Assembly: GCF_008831285.2 (NCBI RefSeq)
Contig: NC_045148.1
Span: 3,598,001 to 3,658,000, forward strand
DNA length: 60,000 nucleotides
Source of the DNA: Nymphaea colorata
Taxonomy: Eukaryota > Streptophyta > Magnoliopsida > Nymphaeales > Nymphaeaceae
Reading direction: 5' to 3'
The stretch's first letter is position 1. Every line of letters starts with the position of its first letter. Position numbers and translations under genes: made by a program. The notes under the pieces are model-generated. The model was not told where the DNA came from. It did no database searches and saw only the letters and a program-made list of their open reading frames with translations. This document shows, one piece after another, positions 48,918 through 59,740 of this stretch.

Positions 48918-49434
48918 AGGCCGTACATAATTTCACAAGTCTTTTGGGCTCTCAATAGTAAGATTAGGTAATTTACATAAATCCGATTAGTGACCTGAAT
49001 TGGTTGGACTTTGTTTTTGAATTCAAGACTGTGTGCCAAAGTACCGCTCTAGGCCATGGAAACTATCAAGAAGAGACATTAATGTTTGAACCATTAGTAG
49101 CACCAATCCAGTATCTTTATGTTTTCCATTTGTAGTAGGAAAGGATTTCCATTCTCAGTTTTTACATTGGAAAAGGTAAAATACATCCTTTATAGTGCAT
49201 ATTTATTTATTAAATCGATAGACTAGTACAATCGTTTTCCAGTTTATGTCAAATATTAGGCAAACGTTGAATCCAAGTTGCCAAATATTATGTAACATGG
49301 AAGTCCAATGCAAGAATCAACCAAAAAAATGAAAAAAACTAAAAAAAACGAAACAGTTGCAAACTCTCTGACATGAAATGTGAAGTTCGAAAAGGAAGGG
49401 TATCAACGAGTTCTCTAGTCCTCCACAACCGAGC

Positions 49435-49472
<38 letters not shown>

Positions 49473-52400
49473 AACGTCACTGAGTTTTCTCCCAACGTAG
49501 ACTTAATTTCCTCTGTTTATTGCATAGTTCCAAAAAGGGATTCCCTAATTGTTTGTTGGTATATCTTATTCCACTTTTGGCAGATGTATAGAAGCGCCAT
49601 GAATTGTATGAAGAAAGGTAATCAAAGCTCATCTCGCACCAAAGCAATTGTTTTGTTCAACTGAACTAATTTAATGGCAAATACATATAACATATTATTA
49701 TTGTTTCCTTTTGCTCCACAGGGATGCATATCAATAGGGCCTTTCGGCGTGATGATGAACATGAATCAGAGCTATCATCAGAAACGAATAGCGGAAGATC
49801 TCATCACAGTGCTGGTTACAAGCAGAGTCTTTCGTCAGAGACGTACGTTCTTCCTTTATTCTCTTTCTCCATTCTTAATTTACCTGCTCATGGCGTGATG
49901 AATTCACGTGCTTCGTATTTGGTAAATCATCACACTTCGTCTTCCATTAACACTGGAAGGACCAAAGGAATTGCGAAGTTAGTTTGCAGTGATCACCGCA
50001 TCAATTAGCTGATTAATAAGCTGCAGCTGCTTAAAGCAAGCGTTTTTAAATGCATTATTGCGTCCACTGCAGATCATTTAAAGGGTACAACGAAGAGCAA
50101 CAGTAGTAGGGAGGAGCATGAATTAAATCGATACTGTGCATGCAATTTCTTCATATCATGTAAAATTGCAATTCACAAATTAATTTGTCAAGTTTATCTT
50201 TGAAATTTTAACTGCAATCATGCGATTTCTTATATTGTCTAAACCCTACAAATTCCATCTTAATTAATGGGTTTATTAAGATGCATGATCGGATTTCTTG
50301 GGGGCCGAAATAGGAAGATCTATTAATGATCTTTGAAAATACTTGCACATTCAAGTTTTGTACACACTTCCACTATTTATATTTCAATTCTTGAAGGGTG
50401 TAATATTTCAGTTTCGAGACTCTTGGATCAAGAGCGCAATTTTAGTTTAAATTTTGAAACATGAACATCACATCCCCACAGGCAGAGTTTAATTAGGTGG
50501 GTACATCAATGATGCATGAGTAAAGAGAATTGTTCAAGGAAAAATTCCTTCCGTTTCAAGGGATAGATGCAAGACTTTACTACGGCCGTTTGGTAAAAGA
50601 AACTGTTTGTAGCTGTTTAATGAATATGAAATTAAAGGTTGTGGCTGATTCACAAAACATTTGAACAAGAGTTTTGCAAATCAAACCTAATTTTTGGGCA
50701 TGTTTATGGAACAATTACAAATTGTTTTTATTGTCAAGCTATTCCTAAATTGTACTAGCAAAGGTGACAGACTCTAAAAAAAATTTTGCCATGGTTAATT
50801 ATTTTGGCAAGATGTGAAATACCGTTGAAGTATTTTTCTCATATCAAGTTACTTTATTTGCAAAGGACCCTACTTTTCATTTATTTTTCAAAACAACTTA
50901 AGAGTAATTGAAAATGCTAGAACAGCAATTTGGACAGTTAAACATATACACACCCACTTGAAGTAATCTGCAATTGCCATATATATTGTTTACAAGTTTT
51001 AAATGGTGAGGTTTTCTTGGGTCCAATATGGTAAAGTTGTTTTTCTTGAAAAAAATCTCCGGAAGATTTCTGAAAATTTTGAAAATTTTAAAAACAATAA
51101 TCGTAAAAATAAAATGCAGAAAATGCTAAAATAGACATGCAGTGATAGAAAATACAAAAAAACACCCAAAAAATGAAAATACGAATAAAACACATTATGT
51201 TCATGTTTTTTTTTTTGCAGTTTAAACGGCTGACCTATTTTTGAAGTAGAAAACAAGCTTTCTTTTTCTAAAAAAACATATTTTCTATTACTATGATTGG
51301 AATATTCATGGAAAGTGAGGGTCCAATAGCAGGAGACTTTATTATTATTAATACCAGTGGCCCAGTCGTACTAATAGCAAATACCAAGTTAGGAATATTA
51401 ATTGTAGGATGAGTTTTATAACATATTGGCCCCACTGACTGGGCATCTGTTCCTTTTATATCTTCTCAAATTTTCTGGGTTAGCCTTTATCAGCAATATC
51501 TATAGTACCAAGTTTTTTAAAGTGCTCCACTATGAACAGAATGTGATCATAAAAACACTTGGCGGGCCATTAAATCACTTTAATTATTATTACATTAAAA
51601 AGAAAAATTAAGATGTGTAAACTCTTTTACTGTAATTAGTGAATAACCATACAATAATATATATATATATATATAAACAATGTATGCAGAGGCGAAGCCA
51701 GAATTTTTTTATGAGGGAAGCGGAATTAAAGTTTCTAAACTTTAACTAAGGCCGAAATATAGTTTTTTAAAATTTTTATATAAAACAAGTGAAATTTTCT
51801 AAAGTCATATGTAAATTTTTATCATTTTTTTAGGTGGGTCTAAAGCCCATGCAGGCCTTACCTTAACTCCGCCCCTGAACGTATGTACACCTAATTAACT
51901 TTTACCTAAGCGTTTGTACGATGATTCGCCAATAGTATTAGGGGCGGAGCCATGATAGGGCCCACATGGACCCTAGCCCCACCTTAATTTTTTTTTTTAC
52001 ATGTAAATTTTAAAAAATTTCATTGTTTTATATAAAAATTTTAAAAAATGATGTTTCTGCCCAAGTTAAAATTTAAAAACTTTAATTTGACCCGCCTCAT
52101 AAAAAATTTGTAGCTCCGCCCCTAAATAGTAGGAAGAATTTTCATGGCAGGCATTTCTGCTAATTCTCCTTCGATAAAGTATTTTGTGTGGTTCTTGAAA
52201 ATCGATCACATGATATTTGTGAGAGTAAGCCGTCTTACTTTTGAATTGTGATACGTGTGAACAACAGCCGACCATGGGGTGAGAATATGGAAGAGTTGGT
52301 GAGCAAACGGACACCATGGAAGAGGTTGGAGATGTGGGAAGGGAACTGCCTTTTTTTCCACCCTAAAGAAGACAAACACATTGATGATTATCAGTCTGCT

Positions 52401-53485
52401 GAGTATGAGGTACCATCATTCTTATTCTCATTGTTTTTGATAAAGTCAATATTCAATTGATTTTAAGCTATGCAGGTGTTACATATAACTTCAACTGAGA
52501 TAAAACTTGTATCTGAGTGGGGATATATATATATAGCCAACCTTTATGGTCGAATAGTTTTTTTCTTTTTTTAATATTTGCAACGTTAAAAACTGTCGTA
52601 AATTGTGCATTTTGCGACGGCATTTGATTGACCATAGTTAAATGCACCACTGGCTAAAGTTTTTAAAACTATTCCCGATAGGGAGGAGAACGAAATGCGT
52701 CTTTTCAGAAAACCAAAATGCCTACCCTCACACAGTCTCGTGTGAGGACTCGAACATGCACGCCGTTGGGTGTTCGCCCTGGCAGATTAATTTCGCTGGC
52801 TTTTACTTTTCGAAATTTTAAAAATCATAACAAAATCCTTTTTCGTCTTTTTTCACACACCAGAAAGGACTGACAATTAATCTTCATAAATGATTCCAAC
52901 TACAAATGGGGTATTCGGAGTCAAAGTTTTGGTATTCTATACAGGAAATGTATATTATATAATTCTTCACAACTTTATCCATGTAGTTATAAATATACAG
53001 TGCAGAGAAAATGAAATTTTCTTCTTAATTAGGAAAATTTTCAATTACGTACTTAAATTTTTTTAATGTTATGATATCTGACTCCATTACTAAAGAAAAT
53101 GTATTTTAAAAGTTTACAGCGACAAATCTTAGTGACGTTCAAGGCCGTCGTTATTACTAGAGTGACGATGATATGGTAACTAGTTATGTACGTACTTTGA
53201 CCAATACCTTTGTTCACGAAACAGTGACAGATATGGCCTCTGCCACTTTTCAAGACTAAGCAATAAGCAGGGCCTATTCATGTACAATTATTTGATTATT
53301 TTTCTATATGGTATGTGCATGAACTTATGGTTACTGGGTCACTAATTGTACTTAATGAGGTCGAAACTGTGGATTCATGTCGTTAAGTGCGTGTCCCACA
53401 TATGTACATGTCTCAAGAATAACTGGTACCATGCTGAACTTTTAATCACCTGCCAAATTGAAAGCATGCAATTGAAATTAAATAC

Positions 53486-53582
<97 letters not shown>

Positions 53583-53802
53583 GTATTTGTTTGCTTGATC
53601 ACAGTAAAAATATCTTTCAAATTTCATTCTCCTTCTCTAAATTGCCGAAAGTAAAAGTGAGTCATCCTATCTGGATGTGATATTTGAGATGGTTCCTCCG
53701 TTCGAGACTTCAAGAGTGTTATCTGAATAATATTGAAAAGTGTTGATCTTAGGATTAATAGTGCAGTTGTGGTCCTTGTGGAGGCCATGGACTATTCATG
53801 TC

Positions 53803-53852
<50 letters not shown>

Positions 53853-54898
53853 GAGTAGTAGCCTCACATGAAGCTACGAATGTCAAACACGAATATAAAT
53901 ATATGTGCCTAGAAAAATTATCTGGTCGGAGCTGTTTTATTCGTCAATCCCTCTGCATCACGTATCTAAACATTCTTATAGCAGATTACGGGTCAACAAT
54001 AGCTGGTAGATGTAAAGTCTGATGTGCAAGCAAAAAGATACTGAGTAAGTTTGATTGAAAGCGATTGGCCTCCTTCCCGGTAGAATTTTGGAACATCGGT
54101 TCTCTTATTCTAATGATCAAACCAAATGTAGTTTGCGCTGAGCTTTTATATATCTGCATCTTCTTCTCTAGAAAGTGACGTTTTTTGGCAGGGCGTGACT
54201 TGTGAAACTCGTAAAGCTTTAGCAGTCATAAATATCGGCGTACCTTTTAGAAATTTTCTATTTTTGTTGCTAACAAAGATACAAAAAGTTTGAAAAATAA
54301 CTCGTTTGGAAAATGTTGGACGTCTTCCGAGATGCTAACGTATAACAAATTGCTTTGTTGTATATCAGCTGATTTCGTTTTATTCTGTACATATTTATAA
54401 TGTTTTATTTATGCCTGCTGCATTTTCAACAAATGATTTGGGAGAAATTAAAAACCAATATTGAGCTGATTCACTTTTTATATTGATTGCTGCCATAGTC
54501 AGTATATTTCATCCTTTTTCATACTTAGTTTCCAATAACATATGAAAGCAAAGAAGGAAGGCATCAGAAAGGGAAACAAGAAAATTCAATGGTCCAAGTA
54601 GATGATCTCCCTATAGCGGAGCACATAGAAATTATTCTATTTTGCTACTGCATGAATCCCCAATACAAAAATGGTGTTGGATCGAGGTGAAGCATGATCT
54701 AATTATTATCATAAATATACTTTTATAGGCTCATCCTTGGATCTTCTCATCATATCCAGTCTTTCTGTATCATATTAAAAGCAATTGCCTACACAGATCA
54801 ACAAAAAGTATTTAGTTTTATGTTGACACTTGAGAGTAATTTTTCTCATTTATATATATTGCTGTCCTTAAAAAATCAAAATATTAATAATTGGTGCT

Positions 54899-54935
<37 letters not shown>

Positions 54936-55592
54936 CAGCTATCTTTATGGCTAGATAGTTTTTTTTTTTAAATTTATGATGCTAAAATCCATCATAAATG
55001 GTGCATTATATAGCTAAAAACTGTGGCCAATCAACTGCACCCATAGCAAAAAAATGCATCATTTGTGATGCTTTTTAGCGTCATAAAATATAAAAGAAAC
55101 CATCCGGGCATAGAGATTGGCCGGCTGATTTCAATATATATATATAACAAGGAACATGTTTGGCTTTTTAAATGTAAGCTCTCCAAACCTTAATACTTGT
55201 AAATCTTTGGAATGGGTCATAGTGATGAAAGTAATTACGGTTGGTCATTTCAGCAGCTTATTCAGGCGGATAGATCATACAACACCACAAACTTGAGAAA
55301 GCATGAAGAGGGGAGACACAACGTATGGGTTCCATTGAGTGCTGTTTCGTGCTCGTATGTGTGGAATGAAGGTAGCACAAGGCAAGCTGAAGGGATTAAT
55401 GAGGAGACTGAGCCGTTTGTTCGGAGCTTGATACGGAAGAGGCCGGCTATGTCTTCTTCAACAACTGAGCAAGCAGGTGGAGTCGTGCGTCAGTCTTCAG
55501 TTACTAAATGCGGGGAATGCAGCAGTAGCCAGCTTGATGACAAGGGGATCAACTTAGAGCTCAGCATTTCCATGCCTGGATCCAATTCATGA
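48241..55592 (+). CDS. Gene 2: GARP/G2-like (MYB-related) transcription factor, 279 residues, six coding exons
   Basis: Exons: 48241-48367, 48599-48675, 49584-49617, 49722-49842, 52268-52409, 55254-55592 (TGA). All introns are GT-AG and phases agree, giving 280 codons. Residues 15-72 form the GARP DNA-binding domain: PRLQWTPDLHRRFVDAIDLL, GG, KATPKVVLQ, and the SHVKSHLQMYR helix. This type (SHLQMYR, MGVDGLEISHVKSHLQ) matches the Arabidopsis At1g14600/At2g38300/At2g40260 group and rice MOF1, which act as nuclear DNA-binding regulators and, for MOF1, as a repressor. The C-terminus holds LELSI (268-272), a weak EAR-like motif. The acceptor at 48598 is chosen because it creates the conserved K codon. 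The last acceptor is a NAGNAG (CAGCAG at 55251-55256), so one glutamine may be optional. The length fits the family. Introns 4 and 5 are 2.4 and 2.8 kb and full of MITEs. Confidence 0.9.
48885..48915. repeat. (CT)n microsatellite in intron 2 of gene 2
   Basis: Uninterrupted CT units. Confidence 0.9.
49437..49471. repeat. (CA)n(GA)n microsatellite in intron 2 of gene 2
   Basis: A short CA run is followed by a GA run. Confidence 0.9.
50995..51300. mobile_element. A/T-patterned MITE-like element in intron 4 (tentative)
   Basis: A-rich left half and T-rich right half, opening with acaagttttaaatggtgagg, comparable to the element at 40356-40758 (caagttttaaatagcgaag). The ends are not clear. Confidence 0.35.
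51687..51877. mobile_element. hAT-type MITE in intron 4, with target duplication
   Basis: Ends: CAGAGGCGAAG at 51687 and CTCCGCCCCTG ending at 51877, an imperfect inverted pair. Flanks aatgtatg (51679-51686) and aacgtatg (51878-51885) form an 8-bp duplication with one change. The core is A/T-rich with aaaatttttatataaaa. It is non-coding. Confidence 0.75.
51939..52124. mobile_element. hAT-type MITE in intron 4, opposite orientation, with target duplication
   Basis: Perfect 12-bp terminal repeats: TAGGGGCGGAGC at 51939-51950 and GCTCCGCCCCTA at 52113-52124. Flanks aatagtat (51931-51938) and aatagtag (52125-52132) give an 8-bp duplication with one mismatch. The interior is that of its neighbour at 51687 in reverse orientation. 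Only 61 bp separate the two. Confidence 0.8.
52536..52680. mobile_element. Foldback MITE next to (TA)n (Micron-like), copy 2
   Basis: Follows a TA tract (52522-52535). Words cctttatggtcgaatagttttttt and gttaaaaactgt match copy 3 at 54933. The right half folds back (aaaactattcccgata against the aatagtttt of the left). No TA tract is left on the right side, so that end may be eroded. Located in intron 5 of gene 2. Confidence 0.5.
53489..53579. repeat. Compound (CT)n(AT)n microsatellite in intron 5
   Basis: About 34 bp of CT followed directly by about 57 bp of AT; the longest simple repeat in the window. Confidence 0.97.
53813..53850. repeat. (CT)n microsatellite in intron 5
   Basis: About 19 CT units. 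Confidence 0.95.
54933..55133. mobile_element. Foldback MITE inside (TA)n (Micron-like), copy 3
   Basis: About 200 bp between TA tracts (54901-54932 and 55134-55146). The arms pair over about 75 bp with mismatches: left 54971-55005 pairs with 55055-55089, and the outer parts (agctatctttatggctag against gcatagagattggccggct) also match. The middle has gctaaaaactgtggccaa, shared with copies 1 and 2. Non-coding. It ends about 120 bp before the last exon of gene 2. Confidence 0.7.
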
Positions 55593-55699
55593 TCATATTA
55601 ACCAGGCTACCCAAAAGCGTCTATTGACAAGTCGCTTCCTGTATACTATTTCAAGACCTCGGCAGATGTATCTAGCATGCACAACGTCCTTGCATATTG

Positions 55700-55885
55700 C
55701 ATGTAGACATCCATAGATGCTACATATTCTACTCTCTCTTTCTCTCTGTCTCTTTTGAAAACCCTAGGAGAGTTGTATGCACCTTGTTGTCTCATTGGCT
55801 TGTCCAAGAAAATGAAGCTCACGGGGATCGAACCACCGACATCTGCGAGCTTAGTTTCTCTGACCCGGCCATTTACGTCTGGAGA
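55700..55885 (-). mobile_element. tRNA-related SINE candidate
   Basis: On the minus strand a perfect B box (ggttcgatccc, about 55833-55843) lies about 35 bases after an A-box-like word (tggccgggtca, about 55865-55875). The rest does not fold as a tRNA and continues into gene-unrelated DNA ending in a GA-rich tail. This is the arrangement of plant SINEs. It may also be a tRNA relic. No target duplication was seen. It lies in or just past the 3' UTR of gene 2. Confidence 0.4.
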
Positions 55886-55897
55886 TGCTATTTTCAT

Positions 55898-56860
55898 TCA
55901 CCACTATGTAAGTGGCTCTTTCTTCAAAAAATCGGAGGAGAATCATATTTGTATCAATTAGAAGAAGGGAGGAATCCATTTCACGGGTTCTACTTTTCAT
56001 ATAAGTGGTTGGTTTCAATGAGTCGAGCCAATTCGAGCTCAACTTGAACTCGCTCAATCAAAGATGACCTAAACAAGTCGAGTTCAAGGTGTGAAATGAA
56101 CTCACTCAATTTAATGATTTGAGCACGCACTACGCTGGCTCGGTCGGTTCAGATAAACTCGATTAAGGTTGTAGAGGAAAGATATATACAGTGGCTGCTT
56201 CACAATATTTTTGCAAGTGAAATGTTGGTGTGATGGTTTCCCCTGATGTTCAGAGTTCAAATCTGAGTGTCAGCCTTCAAATTAAAAAATACTTTTTACT
56301 GAATGGCTCGGCTGATCGCACTAATGTTACAATGGCTCTGGCACAAAAAAAAAAAAAAGTGTGCCGGTTGACCGTGAGTGTCCTGTGTCAGTGAAGTTTA
56401 GTGCAAACGACGAACTTGGTGCTGAATCTACCAGCGCCAGAGCTGAGAGGCCATCTCATGAATGCACGAAGTGCCATGTTCTCTGGTGCTCGATAACCAA
56501 TTGCCAAAACCTACAGCACTGGTGCTCTTGAGAGCAGAATGCCATTTTGTGAAGCTCTAGTACAGTCCGGGGGCTCTGTGGGGCATAGGCCCCATCAACC
56601 CACTCTAAGTCAATTGAAAATTTGTTACCTCTATATTTAATGCCTCAAAAAAAAAAATTAACTCTACCCCTAAGCACAAGCTTTTGCATCGCCAAAAAAA
56701 AAAATGGTTGTGCGAGAAAACAAACTGTCTGTCTCATGTATAACAAAAACTCACTTCATTGTTGTTGGAGACCCATCATCATCACCATTGGCAGATCAAA
56801 TTTTGCTCAACCCTATCATCATTGCCGGAAAGCTTGTTCCATTCATCACTGAAAATGTTC
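55898..56860. other. Intergenic, nothing firm
   Basis: A tRNA-like B-box word (gagttcaaatctgag, 56249-56263, plus strand) may belong to a further SINE fragment. No gene was seen. Poly-A runs at 56346-56358, 56648-56657 and 56694-56703. Confidence 0.4.
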
Positions 56861-56869
56861 CCCTCTCTC

Positions 56870-59551
56870 CCCTTTAGCCCAAAAGGGATGTTCATTGCCA
56901 GAGAGAGATTCATCATCGGTACTGGGCGCGCCAGGTTCCATTTTGAGCTTTGGTGGCTTCGAGACGAATCTTTTGTGGTTGTCATCCCTAATTGGTGGGC
57001 TCGCACCGTCAATGGTAGGTGGCCGCTTTCAGGCTCTCGCGGAAGTTGCACTCCATCAGGAAGGAGGTCTTCGCTTGGAAGCGTATTTTTTGAAGCGACA
57101 AATTTTCTGAGGTGTCCGTTTGGGATGAGGAGATCCTGTCCCTCCAGTCTTATGCCAATATTTCTGCAGACCAATCTTCTCGTCTTCTTTATCTTCAGTG
57201 TCTTGCCCTGGAGTGGCGGATTAGGGAGTCCATCCACTGGCAGCAGCGTTCTAGGCTAAGTTGGCTTGCGTATGGAGACCAGAATTCTAGATTCTTCCAC
57301 TTGGCTGCCTCTCAAAGGCACCGTCAGACGTTGCTCCAGTCCATGGTTATCGGGCACGGAGTTTTTCTTGGTGATGATATTCTCCCGGCTTTGACTGCTC
57401 ATTTTTGGGATGTCTACTCTAAGCCTCTTCGCTTCCGTGCCCCGCTGCCGGATTTTCACCTCTCCTCCCTCTCCGTCTCATGTGCGATCTCTCTGGAGCG
57501 GCCCTTCCTGCACCAAGAGATCAAGAACGCTGTTTGGGCCCTTGGCTCTGTTAAGGCGCCCGGCATCGATAGTTTCCCTATAGAATTTTTCCGTACCTTT
57601 TGGGATGCTTGTTGCGTTGACATGTATGCTTTTTGTGATGAGTTTGCCTCCAGTTCCATATTCCATATGGAATTTAATCAGGCTACCTGCGTCTTAGTGC
57701 CTAAGCACCCTAACCCTACGGACGTCACCCATTTCCGCCCGATCTCCATTTTAGGCACGGCTTACAAGATTATTGCTAAGCTGCTCTCTTTGCGGCTTGC
57801 GCCGGTCATGCCTTCTATTATTAACCCCTTCCAAGTTGCTTTCATTAAGGGTCGGCGTCTGCAGGACGCTGTTGTCCTGGCCAATGAGGTTGTTCACTCT
57901 CTTTACTGTCTGCGGCTTCCTTCATTCATCCTTAAATTGGACATATCTAAGGCCTTTGACTCGGTTAGTTGGGAGTTCCTTTCTGACCTCTTCACCCGTC
58001 TTGCTTTTGGTCCGTCGTTCAGAGAGTGGATCCTTTCGCTTGTCACTGGGGCCCAGCTTGCGGTCTCCTTCAATGGGAAGTGTGGCGATTTCTTCTGTCT
58101 CGGGCGTGGCCTCCGTCAGGGTTGTCCGCTATCGCCCTTGCTTTTCAACTTGGTCGGCGAGAGCTTTTCTGCTCTATTTCATCACGCAATGGTCGTTGGC
58201 TTCATCACGCCGCATTCGCTCCCCCACTTACAGACCTTCTCCACCCTTCAATATGCTGATGACTTTTTCATGTTCGGCAATGCTTCCCACCAACAGATTG
58301 TGAGAACTTGGTTCATCCTTCGGGTTTTTGAGCTCATCTCGGGTCTTTCTATCAATTCCGCTAAATGTCACATTTCCGTCATTCACGCGGATCCGGCCAC
58401 GGTACTTCTCGCTGAAGTGTGCTTTGGGTGTAAGGCTGCTGGCCTGTCCATGGACTACTTGGAGCTTCAGATTACGTTGTCGCCTCCTGCACCCTCCTTT
58501 TGGAATGGAGTGGAGCAGAAGCTTATTGATCGCCTTCATTGTTGGTAGGGAAAACTGCTTTCTCTCTCAGGCCGTATTAATCTTGCTAGACACTATCTTG
58601 CGTCTGTCCCCCTCCATGCTCTGGCCGTCTATCGGCCTCCTGTGGCTGTCCTTAGTAGGTTTGATAAGATTATTCGTAAGTTTATCTGGAATTGGGATTG
58701 ACCTTCGGATCGCCTTGCGCATTGGGATGTGGTTGTCTTTCCGCGTCTTCTTGGGGGTGCTGGGGTTACCAACCTTAGTCGGGCATGCGAGTCTTCTCTG
58801 TATTCTTGGTGGTGGCGTCTGGCAACTGAGCATTCTCCCATCATCCAATTCATTTGTTCTAAATTCGACCTGCCTTCCCCTAGCGTTTGGAATTGTTCTA
58901 TCTCTCACTCATCTCCCTCTCACTTTTGGAAAGACATGCTTTCTGCCCTTCCTCTTTTCCTCCGCCTTGCTGACCTCTCTTCGTCCACATCCCCTTCCTG
59001 GCCTCTCTCACCTACCCGCGAGTTCACTTTTTCTTCCTGCTACCTAGCCTCCTTTGGTCCTTCAGTAGCGTCACTCCCACCCCAATCCCTTTGGTCTCCT
59101 GGCCCCTCTCTTCATGCCATTGCTTTCGTCCGGCTTCTTCTTACTGGCCACATCAACACTTTTGACCACTTACAGTGCCTCGGCATCAGTTTGGCTAACC
59201 AGTGTCCCCTCTGTCTTGTCGCGGCTGAGTCTCGCGTCCACCTTTTTACCTCTTGCCCTTTCTTCTTTAGTGTCCTAACTTTTACCTGGCCATCTCTTGT
59301 TAGTAGTTTTCCAAACCCACCATCCATTCGTCTTATGTTCCTCTTTTGTCCTTCCCCCCATCTGTCTGCTTCCTGGGGTCGTGTTTGGAGGTCGTGGCTC
59401 ATTTCAGCTTGGTGGCGCATTTGGGAGGAGCGCAACAACAGGGTCTTCAGGGACACCTTCTCTTCGTCAGATTATGTGGCTCGTCTTGTGCAGAGGGATG
59501 TCCAGTTTGCCATTCGGTTAAGGCGCCGCGGTCCGTCTGCGGCTAGGTGAC
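56870..59551 (+). mobile_element. LINE (L1-type) ORF2 remnant, plus strand: RT and zinc-finger domain
   Basis: A single frame (57094 to 59551) covers the RT and C-terminal parts, with nonsense codons at 58546-58548 and 58699-58701. RT motifs: ATCVLVPKHPNP and HFRPISILG, FQVAFIKGRRLQDAV, LKLDISKAFDSVSW (catalytic D present), GLRQGCPLSPLLF, and LQYADDFFMFG (YADD intact). After the stops comes a zf-RVT-type region with CLGISLANQCPLC and VHLFTSCPFF (59179-59260). Upstream of 57094 the frame breaks: TGA at 57091, TAG at 57016 and a frameshift near 57010 from a frame with ELWWLRDESF. The endonuclease part is missing (5' truncation typical of LINEs). Other-strand and other-frame ORFs here are shadows. 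It is inactive as it stands but less decayed than the 37-39 kb LINE. Confidence 0.88.
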
Positions 59552-59740
59552 GGTGCCGCTCCTTCCTTCCTCTCTATTCACACCTTTCTTCTCACTGTGC
59601 ATTGTATTGTATATTTCGTCTTTTGCTTTTGTTTTTGCGGATTGCTTTTGTATCTAGGGGACGTCTTGTCCCCAAATTTTGTTATATATTTCCCATTTTA
59701 TCGGCTCTCTCTCTCTCTCTCTCTCCCCCTTTCTTCTTCT
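59552..59740 (+). other. 3' end of the LINE, running into a (CT)n tract
   Basis: T-rich 3' UTR-like DNA follows the ORF2 stop and leads into a CT tract (59705-59724). The element end may lie at that tract; no poly-A tail or target duplication was identified. Confidence 0.4.

Noticed and set aside
49674-50008. ORFs extending past 49842 as a longer exon of gene 2
   Set aside because: A good GT donor at 49843 and exact phase with the next exon favour splicing there; the extension has no family similarity.
52468-53253. Small minus-strand ORFs in intron 5
   Set aside because: They lie over MITE and SINE-like DNA and show no domain.
56782-57237. 151-residue minus-strand ORF
   Set aside because: Antisense to the start of the LINE remnant; no independent support.
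57773-58303. 176-residue ORF overlapping the LINE in another frame
   Set aside because: Shadow of the RT frame, which carries all conserved motifs.
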